Origin: Bacillus thermozeamaize
GTDB taxonomy: Bacteria > Bacillota > Bacilli > ZCTH02-B2
Reading direction: 5' to 3'
DNA length: 64,000 nt
Assembly: GCA_002159075.1 (NCBI GenBank)
Contig: LZRT01000010.1
Location: 62,001-126,000, forward strand
Made by a program: the position numbers and the translations under genes. A model generated the notes under the pieces. The model saw only the letters and a program-made list of their open reading frames with translations. It made no database searches and was not told the DNA's origin. Positions 33,795 to 44,300 of this stretch are shown here, in pieces (position 1 is the stretch's first letter; each line of letters starts with the position of its first letter).

Positions 33795-36449
33795 TTAATG
33801 ATATGATTCCGAAATATCTTCTGGCTCCCATCGGATCCATTTCCCGTGTTCAGGTTCAATGGATACAAGGCGTAGCCAACCGTTTTTTACCTTTCTGCGA
33901 AAATGCCGATCTTGCTCCAATAACCGTGCGATGTAATGCTGTGGCGCTTCTACGATGACAAGCAACCGGAGAGGGGAATGAAACGCCTCCTGATCCAATG
34001 CCACGACCGACTGCCACGGCAATCCGGAAAGCAAATCGCTGGCGTTCCCTTGCATGACTCCGATGCCCGCCGTCACGGTCTGTGTCGTTTTGTCGCCACT
34101 GCCGTAATAATGCGGGGCAACCGTGGATGCGTAATATTGCAAGTTGATCCATTGCGCCACCGTTACCGGGCCGGCAACAATCTGGGCCAACGATTCGCCG
34201 TCCGGATCCTGGCGCCAGTCGTAACTGTGCAAGAACACCTTTCCTTCCAAATGGCAGTCCTTTGTCAGCCGGCGCTGTCCGATGACCATGGCCATATTCC
34301 CCGCCAATCCCCATTCCGGCCGGATTTCACTCCAATCGACGGCTCGACGGCAAGCTTCAGCGAAAGGATCGTGCACCCGGTTGCGGACACCGGGCAACTT
34401 CGACATCTGTTCCAGATTAACCTTGCGGCTTACTTCCCGGAGTTTCTCCTGCAATAAAACCAACGCCTTTTGCGCGGGTTCAGAAAGGGCCGGCACGTGC
34501 AGCCAGCGAAGTTGGTTCACTGTCGTATTGTGCTCCGCCGCTACAAAAACCGTATCTTCCGGAATGACAATGCCCTCCTTAGTAAGACCCTCCCGGACTT
34601 CTTTTGAGTTGCACAGCTCCGCCAACAGGCGTGCGTTCAATCCGCCGGCCGCTCCTCCGCAAGCGCCGCAATCCAGTGCGGATGCGTACGGATTGTTGGT
34701 CGTTTCGCTGCCATGTCCGCACACGACCACAAGTGGCGCAAAGGAAGCGGTCAATCCGATACTTCTCAACAAATCGCTCGCATAACCGATTTTTTCCTCC
34801 AGGGAAAATCCCACCGGCAATTGGCCATTTTCGCCAGAACCGTCGCGATGAAGTGTCAGACGGGTTTCCGGTTTGCGTAAAAACCGTTGCCGCTGATGGA
34901 GAAGAAAGCGTGGCGCCCAGTCGGGCAAAAAGGTTCTGGCCAACATTGCCAGCCCCAGAAACAGTCCGCTCATTTCCGGCAGCAATAGGCTCGGCAACAG
35001 CTGTTGTTTCATTTTTTTGAACGTCTGTTGCATCATCAGCAGGGTATGATGGCGACGGAGATACGCCTGAATCTCCGGCGTCGGCGCGCATTCACGGATC
35101 TCATGTTGCGGTTTGACAATCGGCGGACAGGAAGCATGTGCTTCACCGTTGCCCAATTGCCGCGTTTGTACAGGCAGTCCAAAAAAACCGGCGCATCCGA
35201 ACGTTTCAAAAGGCCCTTCACGCTCCAAATGCCGGCGAAACGGTTCCGAACGAACATCGATGCAAAACAACAGCTGGGCCGCCAACTTTTGTGACCTGCC
35301 GGCTTCATAACGGTGGGTCAAACGATTCTTTAATTTTGCTTCCTGGGTATCTTCCCAAGCTTCCAGCCATAGTTGTTGCCTGACCACTTTGTCAAACCGC
35401 TCGGCCAGCGACAGGCGGATACGCTGTTGTGCCGGAGGCAGCTGCAGCCATTTCTCAGTTGTCCATCCCCCCCATTTCATCCATGCCGCAAGCGTCGGAA
35501 GGAGTGTCTCCGCGGCGTCATCTCGTCCTTGGGACACCGGCAAATACGGGGCAACCAGCGCCCATTCCAGCGACAAACGAATGGCCAAATAATCAATCAG
35601 CAATTTGTGGTCCAGGCCGGCTGTTTGCGAGCGCCACAAGAGCATGCCCGCCCAGCCAGGCAACGAAAGCAGATGCGCCCTTAAGTACCCCTCCATCTCC
35701 TCTCGCTGAATGCCCAGATGGCGCAACACTAGCTGCAAAGCCTCTTCCGCATCATCAGGCAGCTGTTCCAGCCTTTTGCGTTGCTCCCGGCGCAAAAGGG
35801 GATCGCGGCACACGAGCTTCCACCATGCGTGATAAAACCCCTTTTCCCGGTATGGCATGGGCCATAAAGCTTGCGATTCATCCAAAAACAGTTTGCACCA
35901 CTTGATCATTTGCTGATCCAAGATCCGCGGCCACGGCGTTTTATGATGCTCTTGGAGGAGTGCGCTTTTCGGTATGGCAATCCAAGGATTGTTCAAACAT
36001 GCCGCTCCACTTTCTTTGATACAGGCCAAAAAGCGTTCCTTTTCCGAAGCTGTTTCCGTTGCAGGAAGTTTGTCGTTCCAAAGCATCTGGCGGAAGAAAT
36101 GTTCCGCTTCCGACCTCGGAATGGCCAGAGCATGTTTATCCAGCCAGCGCTGAAAGCGCATTTCCAGAAACCCTGGATCCAGTTCCCCGCGATGCAGAGC
36201 CGCACGCAACATGGACATGGACGGAAAAAGGTCGAGATGTTGCGTGGTTTTGAAGCGATACGCCACTTCCTCAAACGTCAGTGCTTCCAAATTCATCCAC
36301 GGATGCCGCGCAATAAAAGTGCGAATGGGCCAAAGAGGAGCGATGGCCCCACTCGCCCTTGCGACGAGCTTATCAACTTGGATTTCCTCAGACGCCGTTT
36401 TTTCTCGTTGTTCCTCGGTACGCTCTGGCAAAAGGGTTAATGGGCTCAT
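33795..36449 (-). CDS. dabA: DabA/MpsB-type protein (DUF2309), inorganic carbon or cation uptake subunit
   Basis: An 884-residue DUF2309 (UPF0753) protein. Blocks typical of the family are visible: the Zn-binding cysteine in LLFCIDVRSEPFRRHLE with the downstream HGSETTNNPYASALDCGACGG segment, and YDWRQDPDGESL later. DabA is the cytoplasmic beta-carbonic-anhydrase-like subunit of the DAB energy-coupled bicarbonate accumulation complex; the same family is MpsB in Staphylococcus. It works with the membrane subunit encoded six bases upstream. A terminator follows. Zn ligands Cys, Asp, His and Cys appear intact by eye. Confidence 0.93.
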   Translation of the reverse strand: MSPLTLLPERTEEQREKTASEEIQVDKLVARASGAIAPLWPIRTFIARHPWMNLEALTFEEVAYRFKTTQHLDLFPSMSMLRAALHRGELDPGFLEMRFQRWLDKHALAIPRSEAEHFFRQMLWNDKLPATETASEKERFLACIKESGAACLNNPWIAIPKSALLQEHHKTPWPRILDQQMIKWCKLFLDESQALWPMPYREKGFYHAWWKLVCRDPLLRREQRKRLEQLPDDAEEALQLVLRHLGIQREEMEGYLRAHLLSLPGWAGMLLWRSQTAGLDHKLLIDYLAIRLSLEWALVAPYLPVSQGRDDAAETLLPTLAAWMKWGGWTTEKWLQLPPAQQRIRLSLAERFDKVVRQQLWLEAWEDTQEAKLKNRLTHRYEAGRSQKLAAQLLFCIDVRSEPFRRHLEREGPFETFGCAGFFGLPVQTRQLGNGEAHASCPPIVKPQHEIRECAPTPEIQAYLRRHHTLLMMQQTFKKMKQQLLPSLLLPEMSGLFLGLAMLARTFLPDWAPRFLLHQRQRFLRKPETRLTLHRDGSGENGQLPVGFSLEEKIGYASDLLRSIGLTASFAPLVVVCGHGSETTNNPYASALDCGACGGAAGGLNARLLAELCNSKEVREGLTKEGIVIPEDTVFVAAEHNTTVNQLRWLHVPALSEPAQKALVLLQEKLREVSRKVNLEQMSKLPGVRNRVHDPFAEACRRAVDWSEIRPEWGLAGNMAMVIGQRRLTKDCHLEGKVFLHSYDWRQDPDGESLAQIVAGPVTVAQWINLQYYASTVAPHYYGSGDKTTQTVTAGIGVMQGNASDLLSGLPWQSVVALDQEAFHSPLRLLVIVEAPQHYIARLLEQDRHFRRKVKNGWLRLVSIEPEHGKWIRWEPEDISESYH

Positions 36450-36455
36450 TTTTGT

Positions 36456-37955
36456 TTACCTCCTTTGCCGCACATATGCCATGAGATAACGCGGAAGGCT
36501 CTCCACAAAGTCGGGATGCGGTTCGCCCCAATGGACAAGCCGCATGTACAATGTCTCCGAAAAATCGGAGCGCAAAGAAGCAATCCAGCGACCAGCGTAT
36601 CCTCCAACGATGAAAAACAGAACCACCGCGATTTCGTGGAACGCCGTCACGCCGTGTTTCTGCGGCAGAGCCAGCCCCAAAAAACGCATCAAACCGCTGT
36701 GAAACGTTTCGGAAAGCATCGCCAATCCCGCCAGCAACGTAAATCCCGCCCAACGTCCGTTACGAAAAACGATCATCTGCCCCCACGCAAACGCCAGCGA
36801 CCAGCCAAGAAGTAAGGCTCTCAACAGTCTCGCGTTCTCGTGGGGATCGAGCATCCAATATCCCCAGCCTAACACACCCCCTAAGGCCACGCCGGCCAAC
36901 AGCCAGCCTTTTGCCGATGTCGCCGGCGCATCCATGATCGGTTTTGTCCGCGGCACCACTGAACCGGATTGCAGAAAGAGGAAAGCCTTAAACCAACCGT
37001 GCAGCATCAGATGCAGGACGGCCAACCCGTATGCCCCCAAAGCGCATTGGACAAACATCATCCCCATTTGCGCCATCGTTGAAGCCACCAATTGCCGCTT
37101 GTAATCCACATGAACCGTGAGGATTCCCGTGCCGATCAACACGGAGACGAGTGCAAATAACAACAGCAACGTTTGCGCCGTGCTGCCGGAAAACAACGGC
37201 GCAAATCTGGCCAGCAGGAGCGCGCCGGCATTGACCAGACCGGCATGCATGACGGCTGAAATCGGAGTCGGTATCACCGCCGACGCCAACAACCAGCGGT
37301 GAAAAGGCCACTGTCCTGCCGGAATAATGGCAGCCAGAAAGAGCAACACGTTCACCGCAAAGATTGTCTCGCCTGCAAGAATAGACAAGTTTTCCGTCGA
37401 AAAGACTAAGGAAAGTCGCCATTCTCCTGTAGCATTCCATAGCCATATGACAGAAACGAACAGCGAGAACCAACTTGCCGCGAACATCTTGGCCATCAGC
37501 CAGGACAGCCGTTTGGCCGGTTCCCATTCCTTTTTTTGCATCACCAGTGCCACAAAACTGAACAACGACAGTCCCCAACATAAAACGATCCAGCGCATGT
37601 CATCCCCGAACCATGTCACGGAAGCCACACTGACCGTCAGCGTCAACAGTGTAAAAACCTTCCGCCAGGATCGATCACCCTGGAAAAAGCGGAAACTAAA
37701 ACGCTGGACCAGCCACCCTAGCAGCAAGATATAACAGGACATGAGCCAACCGAGACGATCGGAACGCCACCACCCAAACGCCGCCTGTTGTTCGGCAAAG
37801 AAAAGTCCAACCACAGAAACCGCCAGCGGAATCGCAAACAACCGGATGTGGATGCGAAGATAGTCACTCGAAATCCGCGGATGCAACAATAATCCGGCAC
37901 TGATCAACATCAAGGCATGTCCTGCAAACAAAGCCAGAAATAATGATGAGCCCAT
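36456..37955 (-). CDS. dabB: DabB/MpsA-type membrane subunit (NuoL/NdhF-like)
   Basis: A 499-residue polytopic protein of the proton-conducting NADH dehydrogenase/MrpA family with about thirteen hydrophobic segments. Family blocks include PAGQWPFHRWLLASAVIPTP, VMHAGLVNAGALLLARFAP and STMAQMGMMFVQCALGAYG with the Lys, His and acidic residues used for ion translocation. It would couple the proton or sodium gradient to the DabA step. AAGGAGG lies six bases before the ATG at 37955. It sits in the operon between the carbonic-anhydrase-like gene and dabA. Confidence 0.93.
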   Translation of the reverse strand: MGSSLFLALFAGHALMLISAGLLLHPRISSDYLRIHIRLFAIPLAVSVVGLFFAEQQAAFGWWRSDRLGWLMSCYILLLGWLVQRFSFRFFQGDRSWRKVFTLLTLTVSVASVTWFGDDMRWIVLCWGLSLFSFVALVMQKKEWEPAKRLSWLMAKMFAASWFSLFVSVIWLWNATGEWRLSLVFSTENLSILAGETIFAVNVLLFLAAIIPAGQWPFHRWLLASAVIPTPISAVMHAGLVNAGALLLARFAPLFSGSTAQTLLLLFALVSVLIGTGILTVHVDYKRQLVASTMAQMGMMFVQCALGAYGLAVLHLMLHGWFKAFLFLQSGSVVPRTKPIMDAPATSAKGWLLAGVALGGVLGWGYWMLDPHENARLLRALLLGWSLAFAWGQMIVFRNGRWAGFTLLAGLAMLSETFHSGLMRFLGLALPQKHGVTAFHEIAVVLFFIVGGYAGRWIASLRSDFSETLYMRLVHWGEPHPDFVESLPRYLMAYVRQRR

Positions 37956-38023
37956 GCCCATCCTCCTTATTCCTTGCCACAATCAGCCTGGGAATCCTTT
38001 GCACCAGAATCATGTACCCTGGA

Positions 38024-38581
38024 TCAACAGTCAATGGGGGCCATTTGCCCGTTTTTTAGAAGAAAGCCCTGGACTTGAACACTGACCGGAATCAAGGGAT
38101 GCATGCGGATCGCCCGCACGCTTTGCCGTACACTTTCCGTGGCCGAGGGGCAACCGCTCAACCATTGCATGAGATCTCCGAAAGGAAATTCAGGACGGCA
38201 GTATTGAAACATGTAATCCAACGTCTGCCTTTTTTTCGCCATCGCTTCATCGTCAAGACAATAGAACAAGCTATCTGGAACAGCTGGATGTTGCTCTTTC
38301 TCCGTCCCGACGACAAAAATGTCGGTTACTTGTTCTCCGTAAACGGCCAAAATAATGGAGCGCATGACATCGCCGAAAGGATGCAAAATGATGGGACCGA
38401 AACACTTCAAAACGAACATTTTTCCTTGAACGGGATTGTCACCTGCGAACAAAAACTGTTCCAATTCCTCTTCCATTCCCAGAACAAACAAGCTGTTTTT
38501 ACTGCTTCGTTCATTCGACGGAACGGAATGCTCCCTGCCCCACGGGAAATGGTTATTTTGGAGCAAATCCGGTAAAAACAT
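38024..38581 (-). CDS. Degenerate beta-carbonic-anhydrase-like protein (YbcF type), zinc ligands lost
   Basis: A 185-residue protein with the recognisable beta-carbonic-anhydrase frame: the segment ILHPFGDVMRSIILAVYG aligns with the family's ITHPFGSxMRSxLVAVY core. The zinc ligands are replaced: where relatives have a CMDTRL-like block this protein has GMEEEL, and where they have GHxDCGM it has GTEKEQ. It therefore should not bind zinc or hydrate CO2 and may be a structural or regulatory partner. B. subtilis has a carbonic-anhydrase-like ybcF near its dabA homologue ybcC, so the linkage is conserved. The ATG at 38581 follows AAGGAGG; 30 more in-frame codons upstream run through a hairpin and are probably not translated. 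Confidence 0.75.
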   Translation of the reverse strand: MFLPDLLQNNHFPWGREHSVPSNERSSKNSLFVLGMEEELEQFLFAGDNPVQGKMFVLKCFGPIILHPFGDVMRSIILAVYGEQVTDIFVVGTEKEQHPAVPDSLFYCLDDEAMAKKRQTLDYMFQYCRPEFPFGDLMQWLSGCPSATESVRQSVRAIRMHPLIPVSVQVQGFLLKNGQMAPIDC

Positions 38582-38635
38582 TTTTCTTCCTCCTTGTAAG
38601 TTTGCTTCGCTTGAAACACGGAGGTTGGCTTCATT

Positions 38636-38704
38636 AAAAAAACCGGCCTTTTCAGCGTGCACAAAGGTCATTGCGTACCCTTGCGCTTCTGAAAAAGCCG
38701 GTTT
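38636..38704 (-). terminator. Long hairpin with U-run between mpsC and the carbonic-anhydrase-like gene
   Basis: On the minus strand a 16-base-pair lower stem (AAACCGGC then TTTTCAG) and a 10-base-pair upper stem with GU pairs close an eight-base loop, and seven T follow. It is placed inside the operon, 55 bases before the next start codon, so it looks like an attenuator that can be read through. Confidence 0.7.
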
Positions 38705-38757
38705 ATCTTCAACGAACCATCAAGTTTTTTGAAGATCTCCCGGGTTTGTCCAAGATT

Positions 38758-39159
38758 TTACGCAGAAAACATTTTTTCCAGATTGTTTGCCAAACGGAAA
38801 ACCATCACCCGTTCACCCGTGCGTGTGCTGAGATCGGTATGAAACGTAATAACTTCTTCGCCGGTAATGTCAAAAATCATGTTTTTCAACGTTTCGACAC
38901 CGGATTCCACCAAATCGGAACGGGTCCTTTTAATGGTCAACAATCCTTCCTTGGATTCACAAAGGGAATATTCTGCGGGAGTCAAAACTCCGCGCAATGT
39001 CACAATGATCATATCCCGTAAAATGTCCGTTTTCACAGACACCGAACCACGTCCAAGGTAATCTTTTTCCCATTGCGTCAATGCTTTGCTGATCTCGGCT
39101 TCTACCGATCCTTTCGTCCTTCGCAAGGCCAGCTCCTTCAAACATTTCCCTCCTCTCAT
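38758..39159 (-). CDS. mpsC: DUF2294/MpsC-family protein
   Basis: A 133-residue DUF2294 protein. The family pattern includes RRTKGSVEAEISKALTQWEKDYLGRGSVSV, an early ARDMI-like RDMIIVTLRGVLTPAEY and FDITGEEVITFHTDLST. In Staphylococcus aureus MpsC is encoded with MpsA (DabB-type) and MpsB (DabA-type) proteins, so its position at the head of this operon is informative. Its biochemical role in the complex is not settled. The assignment of start at 39159 is open, since a GGAGG-like site is not clear there. Confidence 0.85.
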   Translation of the reverse strand: MRGGKCLKELALRRTKGSVEAEISKALTQWEKDYLGRGSVSVKTDILRDMIIVTLRGVLTPAEYSLCESKEGLLTIKRTRSDLVESGVETLKNMIFDITGEEVITFHTDLSTRTGERVMVFRLANNLEKMFSA

Positions 39160-39520
39160 AATAAAAAACGGTACGTTTCTTGCCTTCTCCCAACAAGAAA
39201 CATACCGATTTACCTGGCTTTGGCCTACGGCATTATCGGCAGCTTGTTCAAACTGTCCATTTTTCCTAATGGACAGCTTGCTCAGGCGACCGATAACAAG
39301 TCCGTGAACCCAAGCCCAATCTCTCGGTCGGATTATGATATAGCTGTTGAAATTATATCCTCAAGATTGGCACACGTCAACAGTTTGATGAAGAGGCCGA
39401 AACATCGCTTGATCATAACCATATTCTGCGGATTAACCCCTGCAGATTGGAAACCTGCTCCCGATATTGCGCTGTTGTGCAGTCTTGCTACGGCCTTTGC
39501 TCTCATCTAGAAATTACCAT
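39160..39520. other. Upstream region of the mpsC operon with a 9-base dyad
   Basis: CTGTCCATT (39253-39261) and AATGGACAG (39268-39276) form a perfect inverted repeat around TTTCCT, a possible operator for the mpsC operon or an insertion-sequence end: the nearby IS3 remnant ends in a similar GGCTGTCCA. No gene is convincing here. Confidence 0.4.
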
Positions 39521-39639
39521 CGGTCGTCGGGCCGTCAAGGATCGCCGTTGCTGGACCTTCGGTCCTCCTTGACAGCTCTTCCCCCCGCTGGCGTGTGGGC
39601 CGTTAAGGGGCAAAGATCCATACTACGTACCGCCGTACG

Positions 39640-40240
39640 TCATACTCGAACCGGTCGACTTGGTTGTAACCATGTTTCGATGTGACGGCGGTTAAACTCG
39701 ACCGGCGAGAGGTAGTGCAAACTCGTCCGCCGGCCGTCGTATGCGGCTTGGGCTCATGTGTCAATTGGTAATAATAAGTGGATCGAGAGACCCCCACGAT
39801 GCGCAGCACGAGAGTTGCGTTGTATCCGGCTGTGAGCCACTTGTGCGCAACGGCTACTTTATCCGCAAGTGAGGGTTGGCTTTTTTTAGCAGGTCACGCA
39901 AGATAGCGATTTCGAGGTCTTTCTCACCCAACAGCTGTTTGAGATGGGCGTTCGTGCTTGTCCAATTCACGATTCTCGGCGACGAGCCGGTCATGTTCCT
40001 GCTGGGTTACGTGGGTGGCATTTCCTTTTGGACTGCTGCCCTGCATGGATTGACCAGCCTTATACTGACGAACCCACTTGCTCACCACATTCGGGCGAAT
40101 GTCGTACTTGCGCGCGACCACGGTGTTATTCCCAGCAGCAATCGCCTGCTCAACAACTTGACGCTTGAACTCTGGAGTAAATTTGCGACGTTCCATTTGA
40201 ACAACCTCCTGACTTCATAAGTCTCAGAAATAATTAGGGA
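39640..40240 (-). mobile_element. IS3-family insertion sequence remnant
   Basis: OrfA (about 40196 down to 39930) opens as MERRKFTPEFKRQVVEQAI and encodes a helix-turn-helix transposase subunit, then shifts frame after LVAENRELDKH. The orfB start, with LRIVGVSRSTYYYQLTHEPKP, runs only to 39727 and joins abruptly to the last part of an orfB (YLSPVEFNRRHIETWL, 39661-39725). The catalytic DDE core is missing, so the element cannot move itself. Its right end lies near 40240. Confidence 0.85.
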
Positions 40241-41353
40241 GGCTGTCCAATCCAATTTCGAGGCTTAAGAGGTACTCTTTGAAGAACGCCATTACCATAG
40301 ATTGGAGTTGATCTGGATGCTGAGCATCACGTATCATGTAGGAAACATCCTCTCTTTTTGGCGTAGATTCTGGTCTTGGTAACTCCAGCCTACCAAAAGA
40401 TGAGGATGTTTTGCTTATCTATGACTCAAAAACTCAGTGAAATCAACAATCTACAGGTTCATGCTGGGTGCAAAACTTGAGTGACGATCTTTTAGAGACC
40501 GTCAATAACCTGGCAAAGCTGGGCAGCACCTTCCATGAATTGTCGGAAAAGACAACTGAACTCCATAAAACGGCGCAGTCCGACCTTGTGAATAATATAA
40601 TATCCTTCAGAGAATGCAGTGGGTGGAGAATCGATATCTGGAACTTGACATTGGTCAGAAAGTTTTACGCAACTCTCTCCACAAACTAAAGAGTGATCTG
40701 AAATGACCAATTGTCGAGCATCCAAGCCGCTGTTGCAGCCGGTGCGGAAGAGTTCAAAAGTTATCGCATAGTGACAGCGATCGCGATCGCCATCGATGTG
40801 ATCAACCTCGCCTGGATCCTCGCCTTTTTGTGGCTACACGCAGAGATAAAGAGGTTCCCCATAATGAGCTATAGCCATGTCGATTGATTACTGGAAACAT
40901 GACCCTATGAGCTCATTGTTGAATGGTGGGCGCGCAAGGCATCCCGCAACATACTTCTGGGAACTGCGGGTCTTCACCATCTGGTCGCTTCAGGACCGTA
41001 GGTATATCTGGGAAGATCGCTTGCTAGGGGTGGGATTCTTTTTCCGTAAGGCGGATGAACTCGCTCAGATCGCCTGGGTGGATGAAATTCCCGATTTCAT
41101 CGGTTCATACCTAGATTTGATCGACCGGGATGACCTACACGAGCAGTTCACAGTCCATCCCCTCCCAATCCTCCCTTCAACGGCCGGATTGAGGGCTTGC
41201 TCAGAGACAATAGCTTTGCCACCCTGCCATACATGGCCACTTGATCAGGAATTAAAACCGCCGAGGATCGATCGTGCAACAGTGGTCCCCTTTTATGTTA
41301 CCGTAGACAACGTCCAAGCGAAATAGCGCTGGTCGACCTCGTCTGGGTCCTGG
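40241..41353. other. 1.1-kb degenerate region at the edge of the defence island
   Basis: Several short frames are visible but none is convincing: one at 40468-40689 (+), a membrane-like stretch with IVTAIAIAIDVINLAWILAFLW at about 40710-40888 (+), and one at 40877-41326 (+, 149 codons) with no known domain. They look like remnants of genes lost next to the IS3 element. No intact gene is claimed. Confidence 0.4.
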
Positions 41354-44300
41354 CTACCTCGCGCTGCCAGGTTCGCCGTAGGTCAGTGCGAACACCGTAT
41401 CCGTTAGCCAGCGCCGGAACCCTTCGTTGTCGCTGAACTGCTTAAAGAGTTCGGTGTCATCCTGCAGCAATGCGATCATAACGCGACCGAGCGCCTTGTC
41501 GTGCTCAATCCGTGCGTTCTGTTTGTCGGAATACTTGCGTGCGTTCTGGTAGGCGGTGTCGGCCGCCACACGTGCCGGAATCTCCTCGGTGATGAGTTTG
41601 CGCACCCGATCGGCGTCGGTCCAGGGGATGTTGCCAAACTGATCGTTAAAAGCCTTGATGATGTTCGAGAGGCGGTCCAGCTCCGGTTCGGGCTTATATC
41701 CCCCGCCCCCCGCGGGCAGCGGTTCGATCTCCGCATCCGCATCGGCAAGCGCGATCCTCATGGTCGCCTGTTTCTCGACCCGGTAGCTGTCCATGTCGAT
41801 CGCCTCGAGGATGCCCTTCGAAAGGTCCTCCTCTATCGGCGCCGGCAATTTGGGCACCAGGAAGTTGAGGAAAATCGACAGCTTCTCCCACTCGGCGTTG
41901 GTGTAGGGGAGGATCGACGACAGAAAATGATACGTTCGCAGAAACGCCTTGGCCTTGCCTTTGAAGTCGACCTGACCGTCCTCATCGAGGTGCTCCATGT
42001 AGGTGGTCACACAGGCGTCAAGGATCGGGTCGAGACGGTCGCGATCGGCGCCGTCCAGGTACAGCCGTACCAGTTCATCCACCTCTTCGAGCGCGTACAC
42101 CTGGTACCCGTCGAGGTCGGCCTTGAGGTCGTGCAGCTTGTTCGGGTCGGTCTCGTCCGCGAGGATGGTCGTCCGGTAGTAGGGCTCGAAGGCCTTCCGG
42201 ATCGTCTCCGGGTCGTTGACGAAATCGAGGACGAAGGTATCGTGCTTCTGCGGGTGGGCGCGGTTAAGGCGCGAAAGTGTCTGCACGGCCTTGACCCCGG
42301 AGAGCACCTTGTCCACGTACATTGTGTGCAGGAGTGGCTCGTCGTAGCCGGTCTGAAATTTGTCGGCGCAGATCAAAAACCGATACGGGTCCTCCCGGAT
42401 CTTGTCGGCGATCTGGTTCGAGGGAAAGCCGTTGAGGATGGCTTCGGTGACCGGTTGCCCGCCGTACTCGTGCTCCCCCGAGAAGGCCACAATCGCCCGA
42501 TAGGGGCTTTTGCGCTCGGCAAGGTACGCCTTAAAAGCATGGAAGTACTGGATGGCCCGCTCGATGCCGCCGGTCACCACCATGGCCCGCGCCCGGCCAC
42601 CGATCTTGCCCTTGGCAATCACTTGCTCGTGAAAATGGTCCACCATGATCTCGGCCTTGAGCCGAATGGCGTGCTCGTGCCCCTCGACGAAGCGACGCAG
42701 CTTCTTCTGCGCCTTTTTGACGTCGAATTCCGGGTCGTCCTCAATCTTCTTGATGAGCTTATAGTAGCTCTTGACCGGTGTATAGTGGGCCAGCACATCC
42801 AGGATGAACCCTTCCTGAATGGCCTGTTTCATGGTGTAGCTATGAAACGGCCGGTGTTTGACCGTGCCGTCGGGCTGCGGGTCGGGTTCACCGAACATCT
42901 CGAGCGTCTTATTTTTCGGGGTGGCGGTAAAGGCGAAATAGCTGGCGTTCGGCAAAAGCTTCCGGGTCTCCATGAGCCGGTTGATCCGGTCCTCGAAGGT
43001 TTCCTCTTCGTCCTCCGCGCCGGCTTCCGACAAAGCCATGCTCATTTTGGCCGAGGTACGGCCCCCCTGCCCCGAATGCGCCTCGTCGATGATGATGGCA
43101 AAATGGCGCCCGCGGTGCTCGCCGCCGATTTCGTCGAGGATGAACGGGAACTTCTGCAGCGTCGTGATGATGATCTTTTTGCCGCTCTCGATGAAGCGCC
43201 GCAGATCGCCGGAATGTTCGGCGTGCCCAACCGTAGCGCTCACCTGGGCAAACTGCTTGACCGTGTCCCGGATCTGCTGGTCCAGGATGCGCCGGTCGGT
43301 CACCACGATAATGGAATCGAAAATAGGCCTGCCGTCCCTCGCGAGACCGATCAACTGGTGGGCCAGCCAGGCGATGGAGTTGGACTTGCCGCTGCCGGCC
43401 GAATGCTGGATGAGATACCTCCGCCCTGCGCCATGCTCCCGGGCATCTGCAAGTAGCTTGCGCACCACGTCGAGCTGGTGATAACGCGGGAAAATCTGCT
43501 TGCGCGACTTCCTTCCGCTTTTTGGGTCCTTTTCCACGACGAGTTGCGCGTAGTTTTCGATGATATCGGTCAGGCTCTCCCGGGTGAGAACCTCCCGCCA
43601 GAGATAATCGGTCTTGAGCCCCTGCGGATTGGGCGGATTGCCCGCGCCGTTGTTCCATCCCTTGTTGAAAGGCAGAAACCACGACGCCTTGCCCGCAAGG
43701 TGCGTGCAGAACCACACCTCGTTGTCGTCCACCGCAAAATGCGCCACGCAGCGGCCCAGCTCGAAGAGCTTTTCGCGCGGGTTGCGGTCGCGCCTGTACT
43801 GCTCGATGGCGTCATGCACCGTCTGTTTGGTCAGCCTGTTTTTGAGCTCGAAAGTAAAAACCGGCAGGCCGTTGATAAAGAGCACAAGATCCAGCGCCCG
43901 CTGCGTCTCGTCACGGCTGTAGCGGAGCTGGCGCGTGACGGTGAAGCGGTTCTGCTCATAGAGCGCCCGCGCTTGCCCGTTTCCGGGGGAAGGCGTGCCG
44001 TAGAAGAGCTCAATGCGGTAAGGCCCGTGCTGGATGCCGCCTCTCAGCACGTCCACCACCCCGCGCTTGCTCACCTCGCCCTGAAGGCGCGCCAGAAACT
44101 TGCGCCGCGTGGGGCTGTCGTGATCCAGATCGAGCGCTTTGGCGACCTCAGGCTGTGTGGCGCGCAGAAAGGCCGCAAACTGAGCCAGATCGACGCAGTA
44201 TTCCCGGTCATAGTCGGCCGGGTCGCCGGGGAGCCAACCCACACCGCCGTAGGGTTCCGGCGTCTCGGCAACGACCGCCTGGGTAACGGCAGGCCGGGGC

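Noticed and set aside
38641-38704. Known riboswitch (c-di-GMP or guanidine type) in the mpsC leader hairpin
   Set aside because: The element is one long stem with a small loop and lacks the conserved junction sequences of those riboswitches.
41501-43456. Long plus-strand open frame of 651 codons
   Set aside because: Antisense to hsdR, no domain, and explained by GC-rich third positions on the other strand.
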